Positions 1-9,929 of a stretch of DNA of 64,000 bases are shown piece by piece; the first letter of the stretch is position 1, and each line of letters begins with the position of its first letter. The notes beneath the pieces are model-generated. The model was not told where the DNA came from. It did not search any database and saw nothing but the letters and a program-made list of their open reading frames with translations. A program made the position numbers and the translations under genes. Source of the stretch: Humulus lupulus (taxonomy: Eukaryota; Streptophyta; Magnoliopsida; Rosales; Cannabaceae); assembly GCF_963169125.1 (NCBI RefSeq), contig NC_084795.1, forward strand, positions 141,645,766 to 141,709,765. Reading direction: 5' to 3'.

Positions 1-456
1 TAACAACTTCAGTTATAATCATCCGTAGTTACAGCGAAAATCTCTCACATATCTCGAAGAAATTGCTTATGTTATTTTTTATATTTGATTATTAGTGATA
101 TTAGTTAAAATAACCCAATTATCCTCATTATTGGGGGATTTTTTGTACGATCATGGGCCTATAAATAAAGAGCTCATAGCATCATTTAAGGGGACTCAAA
201 TTCTGATTTTTTTGTAGAGAGCATTTGTATTCTTGAGAGAGAAATCTTGTACTTTTTCATTCAAACTTAAGAAACTCAGTTGACACATGTTCATCTGATC
301 TTAAGTGTAGATCTATATATCATAACTCCAAGTGGATTAGGCTATTACCAATAAATTGGGGCTGAACCACTATAAAATTATTGGTGTTGAATTTTCTCTT
401 GAAGGCTTATTGTAGTTTTGACGTCTACTCGTCGTTGGCCAAAATGGTGGTCAACA
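1..456 (+). repeat. 5' LTR of Tat-1 (3' part only)
   Basis: This stretch aligns base for base with 21478-21932. It holds a TATA-like 'ctataaataaag' at about 160-172 and ends in TCAACA at 456, just before the primer site. The first 70 bases show six differences from the 3' copy. U3 lies outside the window. Confidence 0.88.
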
Positions 457-480
457 TTTTTGGTGCTTTCATTGAGAGCC
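457..480 (+). promoter_or_regulatory. Tat-1 primer binding site region
   Basis: Immediately after the LTR the sequence TTTTTGGTGCTTTCATTGAG lies where the tRNA primer site belongs. A close copy, TTTTGGTGCATTCACTGAG, lies at the same place in Tat-4 (minus strand, 45107 leftward), so it is a shared feature of this Tat subfamily. I do not assign the tRNA species. Confidence 0.55.
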
Positions 481-512
481 TGAATAGAAGAAACACAATA
501 CAATCATATCAG

Positions 513-2660
513 ATGGTGCCCAAGAATACCAACGTGGCATCCAAGAAATCAGGCACATCAAAAGAGCCTGTTAGATCAGAAGGTCCTGGACCTCAGAACA
601 CTGAGACTGAGCCCAGGGTCTTCCTCGAGGAAATGAATCCAGAGGTTGAACAACTCCAGGAAGCCATGGGGGCCTTCCAAGAAGAGCTGATGCAATTCAA
701 CGCTCGACAGGAGTCATTTGCTGAAGAAATGGCCAGGTAGAAGGCTGCATTTGAGCAGCAAAGATGGGAGATGGATGCCAAAAGCGAAGAGATCAGACGA
801 CGGCAGGAAGAGGCTGATTGACAACATCATGAGGCTGCACTTGCTCTGGAAGCGGCAACACAGTTGACCCGGGCCAATGCCCAGACCGCAGTAGAAGGAG
901 CAGCCACATAGGGAGCAAAGAATAATGATGCCGGTCAGAGAACTGCTAGCACATCCAATTCTCGAGGCCCAGATCGAAGTAGAAGTAATCCTCCTGGTTG
1001 GGAGGATTATGTGATTCACTCCAGAACTGCTTCGACACAAAGGGAGAACTCTAGAACTCCCTCCAAGAGCCACCGGTCAGAAACTTCTAGGTCAGGATGT
1101 CACCGGTCGGGCAGTAAAAAGACTCCTCCAAGGCAGGATCAAACCAGAGCTCCTCGTGATAAGGGAACTTCACAATTCAAAGATGGACATGGTCGTGATG
1201 AGGCTGATAGTCATCACACTGACCGGTCAAAGGAAAAAGATGGCAACAACCAACAAGGAGGAAAATACTGCCCGACACATGCAGGGAGGCCACCACTACA
1301 TCCCGACCAGCAGCGCAGTGGGAGAGAGCAGGTCCCGCGTGGTAAGCCTTCTAAAAATACTCGGAGCACAGTGTTTGATCGCCTAGGAGGACGCACTTCC
1401 TGGAAATATCTAAGGGACGTTATCAGGGACAAGTGGAGGACCGTCCCGGTCGAAGGGAAAAATCTGAACAACCCTGCTAGTCAAGTAGAAATACTTTACG
1501 GCGGTGCACTAGATGAAAATGCCAGGCGGTCACGACTTTGGCACCTCGTCAGTTGCACCAGCCATCCAAGACCAGCTTTATGCGTTAACGTCCGCAGTGC
1601 AAGGTATGTCGAAATGTCCTTCTGGAATGGAAGTGATAGACCATAGACGTGGTAGTCCCTTTTGTGCTAGGATAAGAGCAGCTCAACCGCCAGCTAAGTA
1701 TAAAGCGCCAGTTCTGCCAGTATATATAGAAAAGGCAGATCCCATTAGCCACATTGGGAAATTTGAAGATCAAATGGAGCTGCTCGGTGTAAGTGATGAC
1801 TACCGGTGTATAGTCTTTCCGACTACATTGTCCGATACTGGCCAAGAATGGTATTGGAAATTCAAGCCAAACTCCATTACATCTTGGGAATCTTCCAGGA
1901 AAGAATTTTGTAGGCAATTCAGTGCCGCTCGGACTCCTCCTATTTATGCCAACCATTTGGCTGACATCAAACAAGGAAAGGATGAATCTCTAAAGAATTA
2001 TATACAGAGATTCATGAGAGAGGCCAACCGAGCTACTGCTGTCGGAGATGAGGGGAAGATGGTTGCAATCTCCTCTGGGATAACTTATCCGAGCCCCTTG
2101 TGGGTTAGTATACATTGCAATCCAATTACAACACTCCAACAATTTCTTGACCGAGAATACAAATATATGAAATTGGATGACGCGATTGAGAAAGGAGAGA
2201 AAGTTCTAAACAACCCGAGCGAATCAACTGATCCTCCTAAAAATGGAGGAAAAGGTCAAAATGAAGAAAAGAAACGTGGGAATAACGGGTCCGACCGCCA
2301 TGACGAAAAGAAGGCTAAGTCGGATCCGAACGATAAGCCAACCAAATATGAACCTCGATTCACCAATTACACCACTATTTCGGCTAGCAAGGCATAAATT
2401 TATCTCGCAAGTCATCAAGAGGTTCCCTACCAGAAATCCCCACCCATTACGAAGGAGATGAGTAAGAGAGATATGAATAAATTCTGTCGTTTCCATGGAG
2501 ACTATGGTCACGACATGAATGAGTGTAATCATCTTGAAGATGAGATAGAGTTTCTTCTCCGGTCTGGGAAGTTAAAGAAGTATCGAGCAGAGAAAACCCA
2601 AGGAGAAGGAAACAACAACAATCCTGGGTTCAAGCGACAAAGATCTCCACCTCTGCAACC
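513..2660 (+). pseudogene. gag: Tat-1 gag (nucleocapsid/capsid), broken
   Basis: The likely start is ATG 513; an upstream in-frame ATG lies within the LTR or its edge. The N-terminal part (513-740) is acidic and coiled-coil-like. It is followed by stops at 738 (TAG), 819 (TGA) and 909 (TAG), a basic low-complexity stretch rich in R, S, K and H, and a frame change near 1510-1640. The capsid-like core (about 1700-2170) contains the gypsy Gag pattern with aromatic-rich 'EWYWKFKPNSI' and 'KQGKDESLKNYIQRF'. A TAA at 2395 separates it from the zinc-finger-like C/H cluster 'FCRFHGDYGHDMNEC' (about 2480-2525). Gag would package the RNA in virus-like particles. This copy cannot make a full protein. 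Confidence 0.8.
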
Positions 2661-3264
2661 TGAGCCTGTGGAATTTACCTTAGACACTATATGTGGAGGT
2701 CCACACTTGGCTGGAGATAGTAAGAAAGCAAGAAAGAGTTATGCTCGGACACTTCGGCATGAGTTGGTAGCAACATCATATGTCATGACTGTGGAGGAGC
2801 GACCGTTAAAAAATCCTCGATATGAGAGTGAGTCTCTCACTTTCACAGAGGATGATGTCAGACACGTCAGGTATCCTCACAACAATCATCTCGTCATAAC
2901 CATTCAGATTACAAACATGAAGGTGAAGAGGTGCCTGGTTGATACGGGAAGCTTGGTGGATATTATCTATAAATTTTCTTTTGAAAAGATGAAGTTATCT
3001 GTCAATGATTTGAAGCCATGCTCTCAAATTATATATGGATTCACTGGAGAAGGATTATCACCGACCGGAATAATCAAGTTGGCGGTCACAGCAGGAGACG
3101 CTCCTAGGTACGAGACAGTCATGATAGAGTTTCAAATAATAGACTGCTCATCGGCATACAATGTGGTGATTGGTCGACCGCTACTCATGGCTTTACATGC
3201 AGCAGTGTCTATATGGCATCTTAATATGAAATTCTCGACCAGTGTGGGTATGGGATGTGTCTAA
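2661..3264 (+). pseudogene. Tat-1 aspartic protease region
   Basis: The same frame as the gag core runs on without a visible frame break. The pepsin-type active site DTG is at 2941-2949 in 'CLVDTGSLVD', and the hydrophobic 'NVVIGRPLL' near 3160-3185 matches the C-terminal flap and ILG-like element of retroviral proteases. The upstream 'HVRYPHNNHLVITIQ' is the usual Tat pre-protease segment, also seen in Tat-3 and, decayed, in Tat-4. The catalytic triad is intact, but the polyprotein is broken upstream and downstream (stop at 3262-3264). Confidence 0.75.
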
Positions 3265-3639
3265 GGAAACCAAAGAGAAGCTAGGGAGTGTTACAATGCT
3301 TCAGTGGTTAAGGCACGAAGGGAAGTTAGTGAGAATAACATGATTGTGTGTAGAGAAGGAAGAGAAGTGTGAGACGAGATGAATGTTGACCAGCATGATG
3401 TGGTAAATTTTACCGACTAGGAAAGGACTCCTGGTATTACTGAGCAGCAAACCCCATTTGGTGATGATGTCACCAAATAGGGCGTTGCCCAAAGCGAGGA
3501 AATAGACTTTGATCCTCACTTTGGGGATTTGGATTGTGGAGTGGGACCTATGGAAAAGTTAGAGGAGGTCCTAATTGATGAAAATGACCTGACCAGAGTG
3601 GTCAAAATTGGAAAAAATTTAAAGGTGGAAGTTAGAGCA
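3265..3639 (+). other. Decayed protease-RT spacer of Tat-1
   Basis: This 375-base stretch joins the protease to the RT. It has several stops in every frame. Short acidic fragments such as 'FDPHFGDLDCGVGP' near 3510-3555 resemble the acidic linker usual in Tat pol. No separate function is visible. Confidence 0.5.
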
Positions 3640-4510
3640 CAACTAGCAGAATTCTTGCATAGAAATCAAGATGTCTTTGCGTAGTTTCACAAGGATATGG
3701 TGGGTATCTCACCAACTGTGATCAGTCACATGCTCAACGTTGATGAAAACTGCCCAGCTGTGCAGCAGAAGAGGAGCTTACTTGACAAAGATCGGTCAAA
3801 GGCCCTGAAAGAAAAAGTTGAATGTCTAACGGAAAATGGGTTCATAAGGGAGGCTTACTACCCAGCCTGGGTTTCTAACCCAGTATTAGTGCCCAAGTCC
3901 AATGGGAAGTGGAGGATTTGTGTGGTCTTCACCGATCTGAATAAAGCATGTCCTAAGGACTGTTTTCCTCTTCCCAGGATAGACTAGTTGGTTGATGCAA
4001 GTTATGGTCATGAAATTTTGTCCTTTATGGATGCTTACTCAAGATATAATCAAATAAGTATGCACCCTCCCGACGAGGAGCATACCAGCTTCCGGACAGA
4101 TATAGGTTTATACTGTTATAAGGTTATGCCATTTGGCTTGAAGAATGCGAGTGCCACCTACCAGCGTTTAGTGAATGATATGTTCCGTGACTTGATTGGA
4201 AAAAACATGGAGGTATATGTCGATGACATGCTGGTCAAGTCAAAAGAAGTTGGGAAGCATGTTTAAGAACTAGGGGAATGCTTTGCAATACTTAGAAGGT
4301 ATTGCATGAAGTTGAACCCACTGAAATGTTCGTTTGGAGTCAGTTCTGGAAAATTCCTTCGGTTTATTGTTAACTTGCAAGGAATAGAAGCGAATCCTGA
4401 GAAGATAAAGGCACTAGTGGAAATGAAGTCTCCAGCCAGAACTAAGGATGTGCAAAGTTTGACTGGGCAGATTGCTGCTTTAAGTAGGTTTATTTCCAAA
4501 TGAACAAATA
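3640..4510 (+). pseudogene. Tat-1 reverse transcriptase, broken
   Basis: The RT blocks are in order. They are 'GFIREAYYPAWVSNPVLVPK' (about 3838-3897), 'WRICVVFTDLNKACPKD' (3910-3960), 'PFGLKNASATYQRL' (4129-4170), the catalytic YVDDM (about 4216-4230) and 'KCSFGVSSGKFLRF' (4321-4365). Both aspartates of the YVDD box are kept. Stops at 3682 (TAG), 3985 (TAG) and 4264 (TAA) break the frame. In an active copy this domain would copy the element RNA into DNA inside the particle. Confidence 0.85.
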
Positions 4511-5075
4511 AATGTGTCCCGTTTTTTAACTTACTTAGAGGAAGCAAAAATTCGAATGGATGGAGGAGTGTGGGCAAGATTTTCAAGCTATAAAGAAACA
4601 TTTGGCTCAACCTCCTGTTCTTTCAAAACCAGTAGATGGAGAGGACCTTTTTATTTATTTGGCAGTCACAAAGCATGTTGTCAGTGCTGCTCTAGTATGA
4701 GAAGAAGATAAGGTGCAACATCCAGTATATTATGTTAGCAAGTGATTGATAGGATTAGAGTTAAGGTATCCCGTGATCAAGAATTTGGCCTATTGTTTAG
4801 TACTTGCATCTCATAAATTACGGTCGTACTTCAAGGAACATCCCATTAAAGTACTTACCGACCAGCCCTTACGCCAAGTCTTACAGAAACCAGAATCTTC
4901 TGGTCATTTACTTAAATGGGCTGTCGAATTAGTCCAATTTGAAATCAAATATCAACTAAGGTCCGCCATTAAAGGACAAGCTTTGGCGAATTTCATTACT
5001 GAGCACACTGGGATTCCTTATCTTCCCGACCGGCAAGAAAATGCGACTGGGCAGAGAGAAAATTTTCCTACCTAG
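4511..5075 (+). pseudogene. Tat-1 RT connection and degenerate gypsy-type RNase H
   Basis: After RT come 'LELRYPVIKNLAYCLVLASHKLR' (4755-4825), 'HPIKVLTDQPLRQVL' and 'LLKWAVELVQFEIKY' (to about 4955). This is the standard gypsy RNase H segment between the thumb and the domain end. In the Tat lineage this first RNase H is known to have decayed catalytically. Stops and frameshifts between 4500 and 4745 destroy the N-terminal half. Confidence 0.65.
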
Positions 5076-5079
5076 CAAC

Positions 5080-5500
5080 TTTTTGTTGATTGATCATCAA
5101 ATGAACATCATTCAGGAGCGGGAATTATACTGGTCACACATGACCAACATCACATTCATTGCACGTTGAGGTTCAGATTTAATGGTTCTAATAATGAGGC
5201 AGAGTATTAAGCCCTCTTGGGAGGATTGCGACTGGCTAGAGATGTTCATGCCCGGTCGGTCGAGATAAATAGAGATTCCCAGTTGGTGGTATACCAAATT
5301 TTAGGGGAATATCAGGAAAGAGGTTTGTGCATGGTGGCATACTTGAATAAAGCCAGGGACCTGCTAGCACAATTCGAGGAATATACTATCAAGCTAGTAC
5401 CCCGAGAGCAGAACTCCAATGCAGACACTTTGGCTAAATTGGCTAGTGTAAAAGATGCTGAAACTTTGAACATAGTACCAGTAGTATACTTGGCAGAGTC
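5080..5500 (+). pseudogene. Tat-1 second (archaeal-type) RNase H
   Basis: A second RNase H follows the first: 'VDWSSNEHHSGAGI' (5088-5130), 'NNEAEY' (5189-5206), 'VEINRDSQLVVYQILGEYQ' (5254-5310) and 'VPREQNSNADTLAKLAS' (5395-5448). These give the acidic D-E-D-D pattern, except that the first motif reads VDWSS where VDGSS is usual. A duplicated RNase H of archaeal or plant type is a published hallmark of Tat elements. One in-frame TAA at about 5207 interrupts it. Confidence 0.72.
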
Positions 5501-5559
5501 GAGTATTAATGAGCAGGAAGCCATGCCCTTCACGTTAGCTAACACTTGGATGACACCCA

Positions 5560-6799
5560 TCATTACTTACCTTGAGCAAGGAATCCTACCAGACAATCGC
5601 AATGAAGCCAAGAAGATTATGAGGCAAGCTACTAGGTATATCATGATGGATGGGATATTGTATAGAAGAGGGTACTCTATGCCACTACTTAGATGCATAA
5701 CACCCAATCAGTCAAAGAACATATTGGCTGAAGTGCACGAAGGATTCTGCAGAGATCATGCTGGGGGCAAAGTCTTTCCAAAAAGATTTTGCAGCAACGG
5801 TTTTTCTGGCCCACAATGAATGAAGATTCCATGGAGTACGTGAAGAAGTGTGATAAATGCCAAAGATTTTCTAAAATACACGGAGCACCTCCAAATATTT
5901 TGAAGTAGATGCAGAGTCCATGGCCTTTTGTAGTGTGGGGAATCGATCTAATCAGGAGGTTACCCAAAGGAAAAGGAGGGGTATAGTTCGCGGTAGTTGC
6001 TGTGGATTATTTCACTAAGTGGACTAAAGCTGAACCACTGGAAACAATCACCTCGAAGAAAGTGTTAGATTTTGTAATAAAGAATATAATATGTCGCTAT
6101 GGTCTACCCAAGAATATAGTTTTTGATAATGGAACTCCATTCGATAGTGACTTGCTTACTGATTTTGCACTAGACATGGCATTGCTAAAAGTTTCTCCTC
6201 GGTATATCATCCTCAAGCCAATGGGCAAGTTGAAGCCGTGAATAAAAATTTAAAGGATACTCTAAAGAAGCGCCTAGAGCAAGCTAAAGGTGCTTGGGCA
6301 GAAGAATTGCCAGAATTTCTTTGGTCGTACAGAACTACTGCCCAGACGGCAACTGGTCATACTCCTTTTTCCTTGGCATATGGATATGAAGCCATGTTGC
6401 TTGTCAAGGTCGACCCACCATCCCATCGGAGAAGTACGTATGAAGAGGAAGAGAATCACCAATTGTTACCTGAATCTTTGGACCTTGTTGAAGAAAAATG
6501 AGAAACAACGAGCTTGAGAGTTGTTGCCCATCATCAAAAAGTGGGCCGCTATTTTAATTCAATAGTTAGAGATCGGAAGTTCCAGGACAGAGATTTGGTC
6601 CTTAGAAAAGTGTTCGTCAAATACCTAGCTGCTGGAGTATTAGAACCAAACTGGGAGGACCGTATCAGATTGGGCAAGTCTTGCCACCCAGCACTTACAA
6701 ACTTTCTCGACTAAATGGAGAGCTGATCTGGAACTATTGGAATGGCGAGCACCTGAGGAAGTATTACCAATGAATAATGCTTACAGAGCAGTAGCTTAG
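5560..6799 (+). pseudogene. Tat-1 integrase, broken
   Basis: The zinc-binding region begins 'HEGFCRDHAGG' (5737-5770) and continues at 'CDKCQRF' (5849-5870) after a frameshift. The catalytic core has D in 'VAVDYFTKW' (5995-6020), D in 'VFDNGTPFDS' (6118-6150) and E in 'QVEAVNKNLK' (6229-6250, split by a TGA), so DD35E positions are recognisable. The C-terminal 'DRDLVLRKVF' near 6588-6615 is the SH3-like tail, and the frame ends about 6799. There is no chromodomain, as expected for Tat. Confidence 0.8.
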
Positions 6800-7672
6800 T
6801 TTTAAGTGTTTAACTTGTTATTCAAGTTTGTTTGTGAGCTGGTGATTTATTGACCAGTCATTTTATTTTTGAAACAATTTTAGTTTGTTTGAGACTCGTT
6901 ATTAGACATGTTCTGTCCTTATTTTTTACGAGTAATAAAAAAGATCATGCGCAGCTTGGTCGAATCTTACTACAAATTATGCATATGTGTTGATTATTTT
7001 TACTCTGGCAGTGTTCAACTGTCAGTACATTTGAAAAAAAAAGATTCTGGTCGGAAAAAAATTGGGCAGTGTTCAACTGGTCGGTATCCATCAGGTAAAT
7101 TACCAGTATTTAACTGGTCAAATATTTTTTCATTGTTCAACTGCTCGAATGTCTTCTTTATATTCGATGTGTTTTTACGAGTAATCACTGCTCGAACAGG
7201 TTTGGTCTAGAAGCAAGTGACCAAGGATCTTTCAACCCTCGATCACTTGGGGGGCACATAAGGTATACTGGTATGTAATTTAACACAGGCAATAAGAGCA
7301 CGAGTAAAGATATTTGTTTTTAGGCTGACTTGTAAATTTTTGAAGTAAAAAAAGGCTATTAAGCTAACTTGTTTGACAAAGCTTAAGTAACTTGGAATTT
7401 TTCAAAATTTTAAGTTAAGAGCAGATATTCGTGTGTAAACAAAATACTATGCTCATAAAATGTTAAAGCAATAAGAGTGTGAGAAAATATACTTAGTAGG
7501 AATTTCTGAAATGTTTATAGTTTCTAAGTTAGAAAACTAAGTACTCATGCGAAAATTCATGATATAAACCAAAGAAACTTTACTGTTTGGAAAAGGATTG
7601 AATGCTTTAAGAAAAGTAAAGTGAAGTATCAAATAGCTCGGCCGTACAAGAAAAATATGAAAAAGAAGCAAA
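6800..7672. other. Noncoding spacer between Tat-1 integrase and antisense extra ORF
   Basis: This 870-base AT-rich stretch has no credible gene. It holds repeated 'TTCAACTGGTCGG' and 'TTCAACTGCTCG'-like phrases between 7010 and 7200. It is the convergence point of gag-pol (+) and the extra ORF (-), so both terminators would be expected here. I see no strong polyadenylation array. Confidence 0.5.
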
Positions 7673-9929
7673 TTATTGGCCAGGAGACAAAGTTTTTACA
7701 AGTTGAGCATGGCCAATGGTCGGCCAAACACCTTCTTTGGTCGGTCCAAGATGCTTACTGGTCGGAAGGATTGTTTCTTGGTTGGTCAACACCATCGTCA
7801 TCAGGAGCTTCCTCAAGTCGAAAAGATAGAGCAGAAGAGGCAGGCACAGTGCCAGCTGAAAGGGCTGCCTTCGCGTCAGCTTTAGCTTCGCATTTGGCGA
7901 GCTCCTCGGATTTTGCTTCTTTAGAAAGAAAGTCAAGGTTAAGATGTTTGTTTAGCTTTCAAATCTGGTAGAAGCAATTGAAGCAGGTTTCTTCGTAGCA
8001 AGCGAGACTAGCTTCCTTATCCTGCTTCAATTCCTCAATCTCTTAAACATATTTCTCCTGTTGATCGGTTAACTTCTTGTTGGTTTGGATGAGTTTGTTG
8101 CTCTCATCCGTCAACTCTTTCAATGTTCTTTCTCGGTCAGCAACTATTTTTTCTGCTTGCTCAGTTTTTTCTTGAAGGACTTTCTCAGATTTGGTCATTT
8201 GCTCTATCCTCCCTTGGGATTCCATGAATTGATCATTCAAGACTTTGACCAATTCCTTATAGTTTACTGCTCGGTGCTGAGCATGACTAGTAGTGATAAG
8301 TGCCTGAAATGGATAACAGAAAGTTACTTAAAGTAAAAGCAATTAATAAGAAAATGGGATGTCTTGATGATAAAATACTTACACTCATCATTTGAGCAAG
8401 ACCCCTTTCCAGGAAAACTTTAACACTAAGCTGGGGAAAAGACTTAAAGGTTTGAGTTGTTGTAGCATGGTGAAGAGTGTGGTCAAGCAATTCCTTTCCG
8501 ATATCACCAACAATGCGAAGGGGCTCACTTAAGCTAGCCGCTCGGGGAGTTGTTAAGCTAGCAGAAGGAGGAATTAATGAAGGAGTCAATTGCAGGATGG
8601 TGATAGGCTGGTCAGATAATCTCCCTTGGCTAGTAGGTACAATCTTCATGACTTTGCTCGGAGGGTTTGAGCTACTACCATCCCAGATTTCCTCTTTTGT
8701 GCAGAGGAAGTGTTGAATTGTTTGAACATATCTTGATCTGCAAAAATGAGTGAAGCACAAGACTTGTTAGTAAAAAGAGGAGACGATATATAAGTAAATG
8801 AAAATTTTACTATTACCACATAACTCTACAGATTTCATACAATCATTCACGAAGTAAGTTATTTATAACAAAACACCAAACTATTGTTTCTGATTAGCAG
8901 AAAAACCTGAGTTTAGAATTTCATCAAGAAAGTCGTCTTCTTCTTTAGATGACAAGCCGACTTCTCTATGGAGCTCAAGGGTCTTTCCTTTCCCAGGCTT
9001 TGTAGGAATGGCACGTCTACGATGGTCTTCTGGAAGGGGTTCCCTAATAGTAAGGTCAGCTGGTCGGCATGAATAGGGAGATGGCTCAGGAGAAAACTGA
9101 TATGTCACTACTTCAGTATTGGCATTTGACTAGTCAATTGTGTTCGCTTCTTCAGTAGTGCTGCCTTCTATGATGTTTTGATTGCTTGATAACAACCCCA
9201 CCAGCTGAAGATTGCCCACGTTAACCAACCCTTTGACATTTTTCTCTTCCGTAGACATATTAACAAGTTCTTCTGCTCAGGAATGCATTTCCCTAGTGGG
9301 TAGAGGTTGATGGAAAGGGCCTGCATGCGTGAAAGCCAAGTTGATGGCCTTAATGTTTGGAGTGAGAAAACATCATGTATAGTATTTTCTGGGATTCAAT
9401 TTATGAGCGATACCATGAAGATACTTAATATCTTTTTGCCTATGGAAGAGGTGGATAAAACATGTATTCTTATAGCTTGGGTTAGTCCTAAAATAAAAAA
9501 GGTAATGCACTTCATGAGGAGTTGGTGGCTCCCAGCCTTGAAAGTAATAGAGAATATTTAGAGCAAATAGTGCTTGAATTCCATTAGGAGCTATCTGGAA
9601 GGGAGAGACATTGAAGTAATCTACTACTGACCAGAAAAAGGGATGCAATGGGATAGTAGCTCCTGCAAAAACATGGTATGTAGACCAGGAACACTAGGGT
9701 CCACCAAGATTGTTAGCTCTCTATTGAGGTCGCGGGCATATCACATTTTCTCCTTCAAGGCTTGAAGCCTGAATGTGTTTATCGAGAATTTTGGGGTTGA
9801 GTTTAGAAGGTTTGGCTATGAACCAAGAAGGTGTTCCATCTTCATCTTTTCTTGATTTTAGACCAGCTGATTGCCGAATCTCAGTGGTGAAGTTCTGGGT
9901 AGTCTTTTCTCGGGGCTTACTAGATTTTT
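7673..9929 (-). pseudogene. Tat-1 antisense extra ORF, 3' exons
   Basis: Read on the minus strand from 9929 leftward, a frame with 'GTPSWFIAKPSKLNPKI' leads into 'PLHPFFWSVVDYFNVSPFQI' and 'PPTPHEVHYLFYF' (about 9640-9480). This resembles the plant 'putative gypsy type transposon' domain (Transposase_28, PF04195). Further left come charged segments (8881-9108), a serine/threonine-rich piece (8287-8760), and a coiled-coil rich in E, K and Q (8043-8252), then the tail near 7673-7936. Several stops and frame changes, some of which may be introns, break it. The insertion of Tekay-2 at 9929 separates it from its first coding exon. Its function is not known. Confidence 0.65.

Noticed and set aside
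1011..1646. A separate arginine/serine-rich protein gene (211 codons)
   Set aside because: It is the basic linker of Tat-1 gag read in a run-on frame. It has gag context on both sides and no start or promoter of its own.
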